64,000 nt of DNA from Ekhidna sp. (GCA_014323825.1 JACONI010000103.1:1-64000); one strand, 5' to 3'. Shown: positions 42,302 through 54,200, counted from the stretch's first letter. Numbers and translations: made by a program. The notes: generated by a model from the letters alone, not told the origin.

Positions 42302-43819
42302 TTAAAATGGTGTATCATCTTTTGAAGATAGGTTATCTCCGTTTGCTCTGCTTGGGAGTGTGATGGTAACGTTCGTATTATCGGAGCTTGAGGCTGGAAA
42401 TTGATTTCCATCCCAGTCCGTGAATTTGGTAAACTTACCAATGAATTTAAGGTTTACGGTATCCAGTGATCCGTTTCGGTGCTTAGCAATGATCATCTCT
42501 CCAAGCCCTTGTAAAGGCATCCCGTCTACATCGGCATCCAAACCATAATATTCAGGACGATACAAGAACATGACCATATCCGCATCCTGCTCAATAGAAC
42601 CTGACTCCCTCAAATCCGAAAGCTGAGGCCGCTTATCTCCTCCCCTGGTCTCTACTGCTCTGCTTAGCTGAGACAAAGCAATGACCGGTACATTCAGCTC
42701 TTTTGCAATTCCTTTTAAAGCTCTTGAAATGGATGCAATTTCCTGTTCACGATTTCCTCCGCCCCTATTATCGGCATCGCCGGACATTAGCTGTAAATAA
42801 TCAATGATGATGAGTGTCACACCATGTTGAGACGCTAACCTCCTGCATTTGGCACGCAGTTCCAGAATACTTAGTGCAGGCGTGTCATCAATAAAGATCG
42901 GAGCTTCGGAAAGTTTTCTTGTTTTGTGAATCATCTGTTCCCATTCATAGTCAGCCAAGTCTCCCTTCTTAATCTTTTCACCCGGAAGCTCTGCTTCGGC
43001 TGAAATGAGCCGATTAACCAACTGAACGGATGACATTTCCAGTGAGAAAATGGCAACAGGGGTATCGAAGTCAATAGCAGCGTTTCTTAATGCAGAAACT
43101 ACAAAAGCAGTTTTTCCCATCCCCGGCCTTGCTGCGATAATGATCAGGTCTGAAGCCTGCCATCCGGAGGTTACCCGATCTAAAGCAGAAAAACCACTGG
43201 GAACACCTGTCAGTCCGTCTTTTCGATCTTTTCTTGTCTGAATTTCATCAATTGCCTGATGCATTAAAGAGCTCATCTTATCATAGTTCTTTCGAATATG
43301 GGACTCTGAAACATCAAATAAAGACTGTTCTGCACGATCCAAAAGTTTAAAGACATCTATAGTGTCCTCATAAGCATCTTTTTGTATTTCGGAAGAGATT
43401 CTGATCAACTCACGCTTAATGGATTGTTCTGCAATGATCCTGGCATGATATTCGACATTGGCTGCCGAATTGACTTTTGTAGTAAGCTCAACGACATAGT
43501 GAGCCCCTCCAACCAATTCTAACTTACCTGCTTTTCTAAGTTGGTGAGTTACTGTTTTAATATCTACCGGCTGGCTGTCTTTAAACAAATCCACAATAGC
43601 CGCATAGATTTCCTGATGGGCATCACGATAAAAGCTCTCGGGATGTAAAATGTCCATTACGTTGGAAAGTGCATCTCTTTCCAACATCAGAGCACCTAGC
43701 ACCGCTTCTTCAATTTCAATTGCCTGTGGGGGTAATTTCCCTAAATGTTCACTCAGTGATGAAATTCCAAGTTGACGACTTTTAGCAGATGTTGCTGAGG
43801 ATTGTGGTACTCCTTCCAT
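42302..43819 (-). CDS. dnaB: Replicative DNA helicase DnaB
   Basis: 'GKLPPQAIEIEEAVLGALMLE', Walker A 'LIIIAARPGMGKTAFVVSALRNAA', 'LIIIDYLQLMSGD', 'QLSRAVETRGGDKRPQLSDLRESGSIEQDADMVMFLYR'. No intein. Confidence 0.97.
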   Translation of the reverse strand: MEGVPQSSATSAKSRQLGISSLSEHLGKLPPQAIEIEEAVLGALMLERDALSNVMDILHPESFYRDAHQEIYAAIVDLFKDSQPVDIKTVTHQLRKAGKLELVGGAHYVVELTTKVNSAANVEYHARIIAEQSIKRELIRISSEIQKDAYEDTIDVFKLLDRAEQSLFDVSESHIRKNYDKMSSLMHQAIDEIQTRKDRKDGLTGVPSGFSALDRVTSGWQASDLIIIAARPGMGKTAFVVSALRNAAIDFDTPVAIFSLEMSSVQLVNRLISAEAELPGEKIKKGDLADYEWEQMIHKTRKLSEAPIFIDDTPALSILELRAKCRRLASQHGVTLIIIDYLQLMSGDADNRGGGNREQEIASISRALKGIAKELNVPVIALSQLSRAVETRGGDKRPQLSDLRESGSIEQDADMVMFLYRPEYYGLDADVDGMPLQGLGEMIIAKHRNGSLDTVNLKFIGKFTKFTDWDGNQFPASSSDNTNVTITLPSRANGDNLSSKDDTPF

Positions 43820-44001
43820 TCAGTGATTCTTAATTTTTAAAACAATTTACGAAAATAGGTTGGTCACTTATCAAAAGAGGGTAAATAGTCCACAAGTTCT
43901 CCTGACTTATCCACACATCTAAACCTAACCTTTTCTATTCAAATGTTATCTTTGATTCAATAAGAAAAATTATTCAAAAACCTGGTTTAAACTCTAATAA
44001 T

Positions 44002-44805
44002 TTGTTTCAACTTAATCTAAAGAATCCTCTGGTTGTTTTCGACCTTGAAACAACAGGAACAAGTATTTCTCAAGACAGAATTGTAGAGATCGCCATGATA
44101 AAGGCAATGCCTGAAGGTACTGTAGAGGAGAAGTGTAGAAAAATAAATCCAACCGTACCGATACCTCATGAGAGCAGTCTGATCCACGGGATCTATGATG
44201 ATGATGTAAAAGAGGAACCCACATTTAAGCAAGTGGCAAAGTCCCTTGCTCAATTCCTGGAAGGTTGTGATTTAGCCGGATTTAATGTTCTAGGGTTTGA
44301 CGTACCCATGCTGGTAGAGGAGTTCCTGAGAGCCGATGTTAATTTTGAAGTGGAAAACAGGAAAATTTTAGATGTACAAAAGATTTTCCACCTGATGGAA
44401 AAGAGAAACCTAACCGCTGCTTATAAATTCTACTGTGATAAAGACTTAGAGAATGCGCACTCCGCATTAGCTGATACAAAAGCAACCTACGAGGTACTGG
44501 TTTCTCAGGTCGAAAAATATGAGGGACAAGAGGCTTTTGATAATCTTGGGAAAAGGGTTGCAACGGTTGAAAATGATATGTCAGTGCTGCATGAACTGAC
44601 CATATCCAACAGAATAGATTTTGCAGGAAGAATGATACTCAAAGATGGAATTGAAATCTTCAATTTCGGAAAGCATCGTGGAAAACCCGTTACGGAGATA
44701 TTGGATAAGGAACCCGGCTTTTATGATTGGATGATGAAGGGGGATTTTTCGTTGGATACTAAGCGTAAACTTACACAGATAAAACTGAGGGCTTTTAACA
44801 AATAA
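44002..44805 (+). CDS. DnaQ-like 3'-5' exonuclease
   Basis: 'LVVFDLETTGTSISQDRIVEIAMIK' (ExoI), 'LAGFNVLGFDVPMLVEEF' (ExoII), 'NAHSALADTKATYEVL' (ExoIII); C-term 'FNFGKHRGKPVTEILDKEPGFYDWM'. Confidence 0.92.
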   Translation: MFQLNLKNPLVVFDLETTGTSISQDRIVEIAMIKAMPEGTVEEKCRKINPTVPIPHESSLIHGIYDDDVKEEPTFKQVAKSLAQFLEGCDLAGFNVLGFDVPMLVEEFLRADVNFEVENRKILDVQKIFHLMEKRNLTAAYKFYCDKDLENAHSALADTKATYEVLVSQVEKYEGQEAFDNLGKRVATVENDMSVLHELTISNRIDFAGRMILKDGIEIFNFGKHRGKPVTEILDKEPGFYDWMMKGDFSLDTKRKLTQIKLRAFNK

Positions 44806-44887
44806 AAATTGACTTTAATTTCCTCCTGAGACTGGAAATAAGTTACCTAATATCCTGAATATATTATATTTGATTTTTGCTCTGCCT

Positions 44888-45976
44888 ATGCCATCTAAAC
44901 TAAAAAAGAACGCTAGCCTTAGGATTGTTTTGATCATACTGGGAGTCGTAAGTGTTTACTCTCTTTTAGTTTGGATTCTGGTTCAGGTAGAGCAGGATAG
45001 TTCTCAGTCTAATCTTACAAATTATTCAAATGCCATCTGGTATTCCTTAGCCACACTGACAACCGTTGGATACGGAGATCTTTTCCCCGGTACGATTTAT
45101 GGGAGAATAATTGGCTATATATTAATGCTGACAAGTATTTTTATCTTCGGTTTATTAATTGGGCAACTTACTACGCTTATGACAACAATTCGGGAAAACA
45201 AGAAACACGGATATTCAGGTACCAATTTCAGCAACCATGCCGTAATAATAGGGTGGAACGAATTTGGCTGGCACGTGGTGGATCAGTTAGTAGGAGTGGG
45301 GCGTAAAGTCGCTATTATCACCAATAAGAAAGATGATGTAGAACTCATACAAGAAAAATATCATCACAAGGGTGTTTTCGTACTCTTCTGCGATTATAAT
45401 AATTATGAACTCATTAAAAAGTCTAACCTTGAGAATGCTATGATTGCATTTATCAATATGGACGATGATACTGAAAAACTTGTCTATGTTTTGAATCTGA
45501 AAAAAATATTTCCAAACACGGAATTCGTTGTTACTCTGGAGAATGGTGATCTGAAAAATACATTTCTTTCTGCCGGGGTCAGCAACACCATCTCAACAAA
45601 AGAAATTTCCTCAAAACTTCTGGCATCTTATATGTTCGAACCTGATGTTGCTAATTACAGCGAGTCGATTCTATCATACGCTAAGTCAGACAGCGATTAT
45701 GATATTAAGCAGTTACTCATCATTCCAAATAATCCTTACAATGGGAAAGCTTACCAGGAGGTCTTTTTTGACCTAAAGAAAAGATATAATTCCATATTGA
45801 TCGGAATAACCAAAAGAGATAAATACGGTCATAAAAAGCTCATTAAAAATCCACTTGGCGATTTAAAAATCAATGTTGGTGATTATCTGATAATCATACT
45901 AAATGGGAAAGCTTATAAGCTGCTTAAAAAGACGTTCGGAGTTGAAGAGGGAACACTAAGGAATAAAAAGCAATGA
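44888..45976 (+). CDS. Potassium channel with TrkA-N (RCK) domain
   Basis: Selectivity filter 'LATLTTVGYGDLFPGTIYGR'; RCK 'NHAVIIGWNEFGWHVVDQLVGVGRKVAIITNK'. A TATATTTG at 44865-44872 overlaps the track start, favouring the ATG at 44888. Confidence 0.92.
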   Translation: MPSKLKKNASLRIVLIILGVVSVYSLLVWILVQVEQDSSQSNLTNYSNAIWYSLATLTTVGYGDLFPGTIYGRIIGYILMLTSIFIFGLLIGQLTTLMTTIRENKKHGYSGTNFSNHAVIIGWNEFGWHVVDQLVGVGRKVAIITNKKDDVELIQEKYHHKGVFVLFCDYNNYELIKKSNLENAMIAFINMDDDTEKLVYVLNLKKIFPNTEFVVTLENGDLKNTFLSAGVSNTISTKEISSKLLASYMFEPDVANYSESILSYAKSDSDYDIKQLLIIPNNPYNGKAYQEVFFDLKKRYNSILIGITKRDKYGHKKLIKNPLGDLKINVGDYLIIILNGKAYKLLKKTFGVEEGTLRNKKQ

Positions 45977-46404
45977 AATATTTAACCCTCCTGCTAATTA
46001 TTTCCGGCTTGCTCTCCTGTGAGAATAAAAATATCAATGAAGGAGAAGAATTTCGCCCAAGACCTCTTCAGGATAGTTTTGACAATTCACATTTTACCAA
46101 AGTAACGGTTGATGGCGTGGAGTACCTTATGATGGAACGGGATAATAATAATCCTCATGAAGGGTTTGGTTTTATGGCTTTCCGTGCGAATATATTAATG
46201 GAGAGACAAGACTCCATTATGTCTTACCTGAAAGCTATGCAGTATTTTCAAAATAAGATTTACTCCCGGATGTATAATATTTCCGAAGAAGAGGCACAGA
46301 TACGATTTGACCAAACTTTTAGTGAACTTCTACTTAGAGAAAGTACTAAACTAAAAGCACTTGAACAAGAGAGTTTTATATATCAAGAAGAGGCAGAAAA
46401 ATAA
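45973..46404 (+). CDS. Hypothetical lipoprotein
   Basis: 'MKYLTLLLIISGLLSCENKN' lipobox; overlaps the channel stop codon (coupled). Confidence 0.65.
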   Translation: MKYLTLLLIISGLLSCENKNINEGEEFRPRPLQDSFDNSHFTKVTVDGVEYLMMERDNNNPHEGFGFMAFRANILMERQDSIMSYLKAMQYFQNKIYSRMYNISEEEAQIRFDQTFSELLLRESTKLKALEQESFIYQEEAEK

Positions 46405-46420
46405 TGAATAAGGGTTCTCT

Positions 46421-47047
46421 TTATCCGAGGAACCCTTTTAAACTATTTAGAGAAGTTGCAAGCGCATCGCTTATGCCGGCCTTATCCGTGATTTCCTTTC
46501 CAACCTTTTCAGCGTCAATTAACTCATCACGATCTCTAAAGACCTCATCAAGGATATTCGTATAATCAATCAGGCAGAAGAGAATAGTTAATGGCGGAGA
46601 AGGCTTTGCGCTCTTAAATACAATTGCTTTTAACGCATTTCTAATATTTTGTTCGAATGCATAGTTGGCATTTTCCATTCTTTCGGAAAGTGGTATCCAA
46701 AGAAGTTTTGTTTCTTCTTTTTTCAATATGCCACGCTGCACAAGGAGTGCATTCAAGTCTACCTCAATATCTTTAAATTTGGCAGATAAAGCTTTTACCT
46801 GATCAACGATTTGAACTCCATTTTTCAACTTTTTTAAAACATTGTCAAGTATTCCGTTGCCTGTCCCAACAGTATCAAGCACTTTTACAATTCCTCCATG
46901 TAGTGATATTTTTTTTAATAAATACAACTCCAGAATACATGCTGAAATCACGCTGGGGACTACCGTTCTCTCAGCAGCTGCTAATATCCTTCCCTCTTCA
47001 TCGTCTAATGCAATCAGGTAATATGCTTCTGCAATACTTAGTTTCAT
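46421..47047 (-). CDS. GPP34 (Golgi phosphoprotein 3-like) family protein
   Basis: 'LSIAEAYYLIALDDEEGRILAAAERTVVPSVISACILELYLLKKI...GILDNVLKKLKNG...LVQRGILKKEETKLLWIPLSERM' matches the GPP34 pattern. Confidence 0.8.
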   Translation of the reverse strand: MKLSIAEAYYLIALDDEEGRILAAAERTVVPSVISACILELYLLKKISLHGGIVKVLDTVGTGNGILDNVLKKLKNGVQIVDQVKALSAKFKDIEVDLNALLVQRGILKKEETKLLWIPLSERMENANYAFEQNIRNALKAIVFKSAKPSPPLTILFCLIDYTNILDEVFRDRDELIDAEKVGKEITDKAGISDALATSLNSLKGFLG

Positions 47048-47179
47048 TTGCTATTGGTTTATTTTCTAATGGTATCTAATCATGTCTTTTAAGGCTTGAA
47101 GAATCACTCCATGATTGGTTAAAATTCTTCAGTTTGCGAAGATCACAAAGCTTTACTCAAACTTAGAAAAATCTTAAAA

Positions 47180-48466
47180 CTATTTTTTCAATAAAGCTCC
47201 AATAGTTAAACCTTGAACCAAAATTGAAAATACTACCACACAATATGTGGTAAACAATATTGTTTCTTTTACCGATGCGTCTATCCATGCAAAATTTGAA
47301 AGTGAGAGTGCCAGTGCTACTGAAATACCACCTCTAAGACCTCCCCAGGTAAGTATCTGAATTGTTTTAGGTTCAAACGTTCTGAAAATGGAGAGAATTG
47401 TAACCGGAATACTTACTCCGATAAACCTTGCAATCAACACAATGACAATTCCAATTCCTCCGATAATAAGATTATTCGTTACGAAAGAATCTGCAATTAC
47501 CATGATTTCCAAACCAATTAGAATGAATAGGATTGCGTTCAGTGCTTCATCCAAAAGGTGCCAAAATTTAAAAACATATTCGCCGGTAGCATTTGCGAGT
47601 TTTTCATCCCGACCTTCATTTCCGATAAAAAGTCCCATCACAACCATTGCCAGTGGAGCTGAAACATGCAGCAGTTCTGCTAATCTCCCACCCACCATTA
47701 CTAAAGTCAGTGTGATCAAAACTTCCAGTTCTACGTGATCGTTATCAATAAAATCAAGCAGCTTAAATCCTGCGAAACCAAACAGAGCTCCAAGCCCAAG
47801 TCCTCCGATTACTTCTTTTCCAAAAAGCAATACTACACTTCCTGTTGTGATCTCTACGGAGCCATGTCCTCCTGAATCATGCACACCAGCTTGTGCTTTG
47901 GCAATGGATAATATCGTTAAGAAAACAACTACCCCGACTCCGTCATTAAACAATGATTCACCGGCAATCTTTATTTCAAGTTTTTTAGAGAGCCCTGCTT
48001 TTTTTACCAAAGCCAAAACAGCAATAGGATCCGTGGGAGAAATTAAAGCTCCAAAGAGCAGGCAATAAATTAAATCTATCGGAGTCCCCGTGATTAATGG
48101 GAAGATGTAAAATACCAGAAAGCCAACGATAAAAGTTGACATCAACGTACTCCCTATTGCTAATATAAAAATGGGAAGACGTTCCTCCATAAGTTTAGTT
48201 AAATTGATGGACAAAGCACCGGCAAAAAGGAGAAAATTCAACATTACGTCCATTAATACCTCCTCAAAATCGAATCCTTCAATGATATGTTCTGCTACTT
48301 CTGTAATTGATGGGAAAAAACGTCCTAATACCAAAATCGTAATGGACATCATCAATGCAATAAACATCAGGCCTATTGTAGAGGGCAGTTTTAAAACGGT
48401 GATATTAATCAACGTAAAGGCAGCAGCAAGAAATATTAAAAAGGTAATTAATTCGAGTGTATTCAT
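47180..48466 (-). CDS. Na+/H+ antiporter (CPA1/NhaP family)
   Basis: 'LLFGALISPTDPIAVLALVKKAGLSKKLEIKIAGESLFNDGVGVVVFLTIL', 'LTWGGLRGGISVALALSL'. Confidence 0.93.
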   Translation of the reverse strand: MNTLELITFLIFLAAAFTLINITVLKLPSTIGLMFIALMMSITILVLGRFFPSITEVAEHIIEGFDFEEVLMDVMLNFLLFAGALSINLTKLMEERLPIFILAIGSTLMSTFIVGFLVFYIFPLITGTPIDLIYCLLFGALISPTDPIAVLALVKKAGLSKKLEIKIAGESLFNDGVGVVVFLTILSIAKAQAGVHDSGGHGSVEITTGSVVLLFGKEVIGGLGLGALFGFAGFKLLDFIDNDHVELEVLITLTLVMVGGRLAELLHVSAPLAMVVMGLFIGNEGRDEKLANATGEYVFKFWHLLDEALNAILFILIGLEIMVIADSFVTNNLIIGGIGIVIVLIARFIGVSIPVTILSIFRTFEPKTIQILTWGGLRGGISVALALSLSNFAWIDASVKETILFTTYCVVVFSILVQGLTIGALLKK

Positions 48467-48565
48467 TGATAGTGGGTAGTGATTGCGTCTATTCGTTTTA
48501 GATTAGCAAGTCCAAAATAAATAATAAAAAAGTTTTAAAAACTTAAACTCTGATCCGTATTCGCA

Positions 48566-49897
48566 ATGATACTTAAACAATTGATAAGTAGTATATTCTT
48601 TAATAATGAAACACTTATAATTAAGTTTCATATTATAATATTACTATTTTTTGCAAGTTGTGCCTCCGTAAAGCAGTTAACTATGGAAAGGGACATTTCC
48701 GAAATACTAAAGACCTCTCCGGTCTTTTCCAGGCATTTCACGGGATTTAGTCTTTATGATGCAGATAAAGATAAATTTATCATCAACCATAACTCGAACC
48801 TTCTCTTCACTCCGGCAAGTAATACAAAGTTATTAACCATGTACGTTGCACTTAAATCATTTCAAGATTCTATCCCCGGATTACTGTACCAAAAGCAACC
48901 AAACAGCCTTTTAATAAAGGCTGTTGGTGATCCAACGTTTCTGCATCCTGCTTTTCCGAATCAGGAGACCTACAACTTCCTGAGCAGTTATCATCAAATT
49001 GAATTAGTTAAAAATAAGATAACTATTGAACCTTATGGAACCGGATGGGCCTGGGATGATCATGTTTTTGGCTTTCAGGCTCAAAGATCCTGGTTTACCC
49101 TATATGGCAATACTGTCAGGATAAAGAAGGTTGATTCTGTTCTTTCAATAGTTCCACAGTTTTTTGAAGACTTCGTTGATATCAGAAAACAGGAACATCC
49201 CGGCAAGCTCGTAGACAAAGCGTTGCACTTCAATCAATTCACGGCTTTTTTAGCAAGTGATACGTCAGATTTTGAAAGGATCATACCTTTTGAAGTCTCT
49301 GATGAATTGCTTCTTCAATTACTCTGCGACACCTTAAATGCGGAGGTAACACATACACAAAAACTTACTGAACCTACTGATACACTTTTCAGTCAACATC
49401 TTGACACCGTACTGGTGAAAATGATAAAGCCAAGTGATAATTTTCTGGCGGAGCAACTTTTAATCATGTCGGCATGGAAAAATGGATACGTCTCAATAGA
49501 AGCATTTAGAAAATTTGTCAGCGATGTTTGGTTAAGTGATCTCAGTGATATGGTTTGGGTAGATGGCTCCGGATTATCAAGGTATAATTTGATTACTCCA
49601 ATTGATCAGGTCAGGTTAATCAAAAAGTCTGTAGATGAATTTGGTTGGTACAGGGTATCAGGTATCCTGCCAACTGGCGGTGAAGGCACACTCAAAGAAT
49701 TATATCTTTCGGAGGAACCTTACATCTTTGCTAAAACAGGAACGCTTTCTAATAATCATAATTTGAGCGGTTTATTGGTCACTCGTTCCGGTAAACGTTT
49801 GATTTTCAGTTTAATGAATAATCATTATACTATTCCGACAGATGACATTAAGAAAGCAATTGAACACTTTTTAATACAGATTCGTAATGCTTACTGA
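48566..49897 (+). CDS. D-alanyl-D-alanine carboxypeptidase / PBP4 (S13 family)
   Basis: 'FTPASNTKLLTMYVALKSF' (SxxK), 'KPSDNFLAEQLL' (SxN), 'VDGSGLSRYNLITP', 'FAKTGTLSNNHNLSG' (KTG). Confidence 0.9.
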   Translation: MILKQLISSIFFNNETLIIKFHIIILLFFASCASVKQLTMERDISEILKTSPVFSRHFTGFSLYDADKDKFIINHNSNLLFTPASNTKLLTMYVALKSFQDSIPGLLYQKQPNSLLIKAVGDPTFLHPAFPNQETYNFLSSYHQIELVKNKITIEPYGTGWAWDDHVFGFQAQRSWFTLYGNTVRIKKVDSVLSIVPQFFEDFVDIRKQEHPGKLVDKALHFNQFTAFLASDTSDFERIIPFEVSDELLLQLLCDTLNAEVTHTQKLTEPTDTLFSQHLDTVLVKMIKPSDNFLAEQLLIMSAWKNGYVSIEAFRKFVSDVWLSDLSDMVWVDGSGLSRYNLITPIDQVRLIKKSVDEFGWYRVSGILPTGGEGTLKELYLSEEPYIFAKTGTLSNNHNLSGLLVTRSGKRLIFSLMNNHYTIPTDDIKKAIEHFLIQIRNAY

Positions 49898-51246
49898 TTA
49901 TATTCACGAATCATACCTCCTGTAAGGCGCATGAGTTCAATTTTAGCATCAATAAGATTGTATGCTGCCTGTAGTTTCATTATGGATGATGACAGGTAAT
50001 TGTTCTGTACATCTCTGTAATCAAAAGAATTGATACTACCGTTTTTGAACTTCTCCGCTGAGAGATCAAGGTTAGTTTTAGCGGCTTCCTGCCTTCTGGT
50101 GTTCATCGTGTAAAGCTGTCTTCTCATATCATAACGATCAAGTGTACTTAGCAAGTCCCGATCCAGTGAATTTTCCAGTTGATCAACCCTTAACTGTCCT
50201 ACCCTTTCATTGACAATGGCATTTTTAATGGCACGCTTTATTCGACCTCCGTTGAATAATGTAAATGAAAGAGAAAAGTTAGCGGAATAATTATCAGTTA
50301 CACTATTGAGGCGCTCATCAGGACCGCTGGAGAATCCTTCTCCGGTAAAAAATATTGCATCGGAAAGATCCAGGCTGTTTCTTGTCTCTGAAAACCCGGC
50401 ACTTAAAGAAATCCTGGGATACTGATCCGATCTGCTCAAAAGTGTAGCCTGGCCCAGGATGGATTGGGTAATGTACTGTGTTTGTAAATCCACATTCTCC
50501 TGAAGCATCCTATTTCTGAGGTCTTGATAGGTAAACTCCTCATCAGGAATCATTAATGTATCTGCAAAATGGTAAGTTTTAGCCATGTCTTGTTCTGATA
50601 AAAGAACATTCAAATTTCTTATTGCATTCCGGTAAGCAAGTTGCTGATTGATATAGTTAATCGAATCGGTTAGATAGTTTCCCTCCTCTAATAGTACATC
50701 TGTGGTGGTTGCACTTCCTAATTCAGCTTTTATTTTAATATATTGGTATTTATCTCTTGACAGGGTTAGCTGCTTTTCAAACTCTTCAAGCCTTTCCCCT
50801 TCAAGAACTGCTAAATAATAGCCGAGAACAATACTTTGAAGGGTATTTGCAATGACAATTGATGCGTTACCCTGTGTTTCTGACTGGAGCAGTTCCAGCC
50901 TTTTCTTACTTATTTTAACTCGAAAGCCGTCAAACAAGGTCCAATTGACATTGACACCCGGATTCAAAGAATTTGCCAACGTTTGACCCTGAGTGGCAGT
51001 GGGAAAAGCCACTTTCACATTGTCCGTCAGGGAGTTATTTTGATTAACGTCCAAGGTAACTGTCGGCCACCTTCCTGCTTCTCCCCAGTTATTATTGTTT
51101 TCAGCTATCTCAGTGTTTCTTTCCTCAATTAAAATGCTATAGTTCCGTTGCAGTCCGATTTGAATTGCGTCGGAGAGTGATAATTGCTCCTGTGCATTGC
51201 CTTTTAAAAGGCATACGATTCCCAGCAAAAAAAGTAACTTTCTCAT
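49891..51246 (-). CDS. TolC family outer-membrane protein
   Basis: 'LSLSDAIQIGLQRNYSILIEERNTEIAENNNNWGEAGRWPTVTLDVNQNNS'; OEP architecture; adjacent to RND pump. Confidence 0.92.
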   Translation of the reverse strand: MRKLLFLLGIVCLLKGNAQEQLSLSDAIQIGLQRNYSILIEERNTEIAENNNNWGEAGRWPTVTLDVNQNNSLTDNVKVAFPTATQGQTLANSLNPGVNVNWTLFDGFRVKISKKRLELLQSETQGNASIVIANTLQSIVLGYYLAVLEGERLEEFEKQLTLSRDKYQYIKIKAELGSATTTDVLLEEGNYLTDSINYINQQLAYRNAIRNLNVLLSEQDMAKTYHFADTLMIPDEEFTYQDLRNRMLQENVDLQTQYITQSILGQATLLSRSDQYPRISLSAGFSETRNSLDLSDAIFFTGEGFSSGPDERLNSVTDNYSANFSLSFTLFNGGRIKRAIKNAIVNERVGQLRVDQLENSLDRDLLSTLDRYDMRRQLYTMNTRRQEAAKTNLDLSAEKFKNGSINSFDYRDVQNNYLSSSIMKLQAAYNLIDAKIELMRLTGGMIREYNQ

Positions 51247-51254
51247 TTAAGTGA

Positions 51255-54200
51255 TTAAGCGGATTCTTTGTATTCTTCTATTCTTTTTTGATCTATCAGT
51301 ACCCTTTCGACTTCCTCTCTCACGGGCTTCTTACCTGTCCATAACCATTTGGCATATCTTCTTACATCATTAAAAATGATAATGAACACCGGGAAGAAGA
51401 GAAGGATAATTGTGGTACCAAAAAGTACGCCATAAGCGACTGAAACAGCCATTGGTATGAGAAACTGTGCTTGAAAACTGGTTTCCTTGATTAATGGGTA
51501 AAGCCCTAAAACAGTGGTAAGAGAGGTCAGTACAATGGGTCTAAACCTTGATAGCCCGGCATTGTAGGCTGCCTGATAGACGGTCATCTTTTCCGTTTTG
51601 ACCAGGTTGTTAAACTTGGCCAGAAAGATTACTCCATCATTGATAATTACTCCGGATAATGCGACCATACCCCAGGCACTTAAAAGAGAAACCGGAAGTT
51701 CCTTTGCCGGAGATATCCAATCTTCGATACCGTGCCCTAAAATCGCACCAAACCACCCCAATGGAATCATCATTATAATCAATATTGCCTGATAAAATGA
51801 CCTGAAAGTAATCATAATAATGAAGAAAATAAGCAGGAAAGCTCCTCCGAAATACAACCCGATTTCTTGTCCTGCTTTTGCACTCTCCTGAGATTGTCCG
51901 CCATAATCCACGGTTACAGAGGGATATTTAGCCAGCAGGTTTGGAACAATTTCTTCTCGAATTTTTTTCAAGATCGGCGGGACTTCACCAAAAGGATCAA
52001 CCATATCAGCTTCAACTGTAACTGCCCGGGAAGTATTATAGTGTTTGATTCCGGATACACCGCGTTCAATCTTGTAATCAGCAAGCTGCGTAAGAGAGAA
52101 CTCCTGCCCTATAGTAGTTTTTACTTTTAAGTCTTCCAATTGGCTAATACTCTTTCTGCCGGAATCGGGATACCTTACCCAGACTCTTAACTCATCATTT
52201 CCCTTCATGAATCTCTGTACCTCTTCACCAAAGAACCCTTGACGCATTTGTTTGGTGATTTCATCATGAGTAAGTCCAAGAAAGTAGGCTTCAGGCCTTA
52301 AATCAAACAATATCTCTCTCCTGCCTATCGGCACATTGTCCTCTATTTCCTTTAGACCGGATATGTTAGCGAGTTCTTTCTTTAAGAAGTTTTTTGCACT
52401 TGCTAATTCCTCGTAGTTTTTCCCTAAAAGCCTTATTGAAACGGGTTTACCCCATCTGTTTCCGCCGCCGATACTGAATTTCTCAGCTTCGGCAACGGGT
52501 CCGATTTCATCCCTTATTTTATTAATCAAATCAAATTGGTTGATTCCATAATCATCAAGCTCTTTATAGAAAATATTGATATTTCCGACATGTGAACCCG
52601 ACTCCCATTGCGAATAACCAATATTCGAGAACGTGTTATTAACAATATTATCCTCAGTACCAAGTTCAATTTTTAGTTTGTCATTGGTACTCCAAATAGC
52701 TTTCTCAAACCGTTTTAAATATGCTTCCACTTTTTGCTCTCGTTCACCCGGCTTAAAAGCGATATTTACATTAAAACTATTAAAAGGAATTTGAGGAAAG
52801 AAGGTAGCCCTTATTTGTCCTCCTGCTAAAAGTCCGACAATCAGGATCATAAATGCAAGAATACCGGCAACGGATATTACTCTATATCTCATTGTAAATG
52901 CCAGTGCCTTTCCGTAGATATTGATCTTCATATGATTGATCACACCATTAAGTGCTGATCTGATTTTATGACTTCTTGTATTTTCTTTTTTGATTTTAAG
53001 AACACGCCTACTTGCAAGGTGAGCAGGAAGTACAAAGAAGGCTTCAAGTAATGAAAAACCTAAACTAAAACATACAACGATTGCCATATCCCGTAGAAAC
53101 TCAAAACCACCTGTCAAAAGAAAGAGCGGGGTAAATGCGATAATCGTGGTAGTAACTGAGGTAAATACTGCAGGTAGTACTTCAATGGTGCCATGAACAG
53201 CAGCTTTGATCGGATTACCATGCTTTTCAAAATGAGCATAAATGTTCTCTGCTATCACAATGCCGTCATCTACCAAAATTCCAATAACGAGGATCATGCC
53301 AAAAAGAGAAATCATGTTGATTGTAAGGCCAACGAATGCTCCAAGAATGAACATGCCCAGAAATGAAGAGGGAATACCCCAAGCGACCCAGAAAGAGAGC
53401 CGAAGACTTAAAAACAATCCTAACGAAACTAAAACAAGCAGCAAACCAACCATACCATTGCGTGTAAGCAGGTCTAAACGCTGATTTAGCATAGACATGA
53501 AATCCCAGGTCATGTGTAACTCAACCGCATTATTCTTTTCATTGAACTCATCAACATAATTGTTGACCCGCTTCGATATTTTTTCCAAATCTTCAGTTTC
53601 CAGTTTCCTCACTTCTATAAAGACCGCTTGCTTTCCGTCTAACATTGCTTTATTAGGGACATCCGAAAATCGCTCCTTGATGATTGCCACATCCTTTAAA
53701 AGCAGTTCACTGCCGTCTGAATTACTGCGTACTACAATATCCGAAATCTTAGCCGCATCTGTTTCTTTAGCCCTTGACCTGATTAAGATTTCTTCAGAAG
53801 AAGATTTGACAGAACCCGCAGAGATGTCTCGATTATTGAGCCTGACAGCATCAGCTACCTGATCAAAGGTTAGATTATACCTAAGTAAGTCTTGTTCGGA
53901 TACTTCTATTGAAATTTCTAAAGGAGGAAAGCCTGAAACGTTTACTTGCGAAATCGCATCAAAGGCGAGTAATTCATCTTCAATATCTTCTGCAAAGATT
54001 TTTAAAGACTTCAAATCAACATCTCCCGTAAGAGCAAGCCACTGTGCAGTGGATCGCTGTTTTTGCTTTGTAACAATCGGCTTTTCCGCATTTGCGGGGA
54101 AGGAGTTGATTCCATCTACGGCATTTTTCACCTCAGTATAGATATCATCTATGTCAAAGTTTTCAAGCGTAACAATTGTAATGCTTGCCACATTTTCTGA

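Noticed and set aside
42302-43819. DnaB checked for inteins
   Set aside because: 505 aa with contiguous helicase motifs; no insertion.
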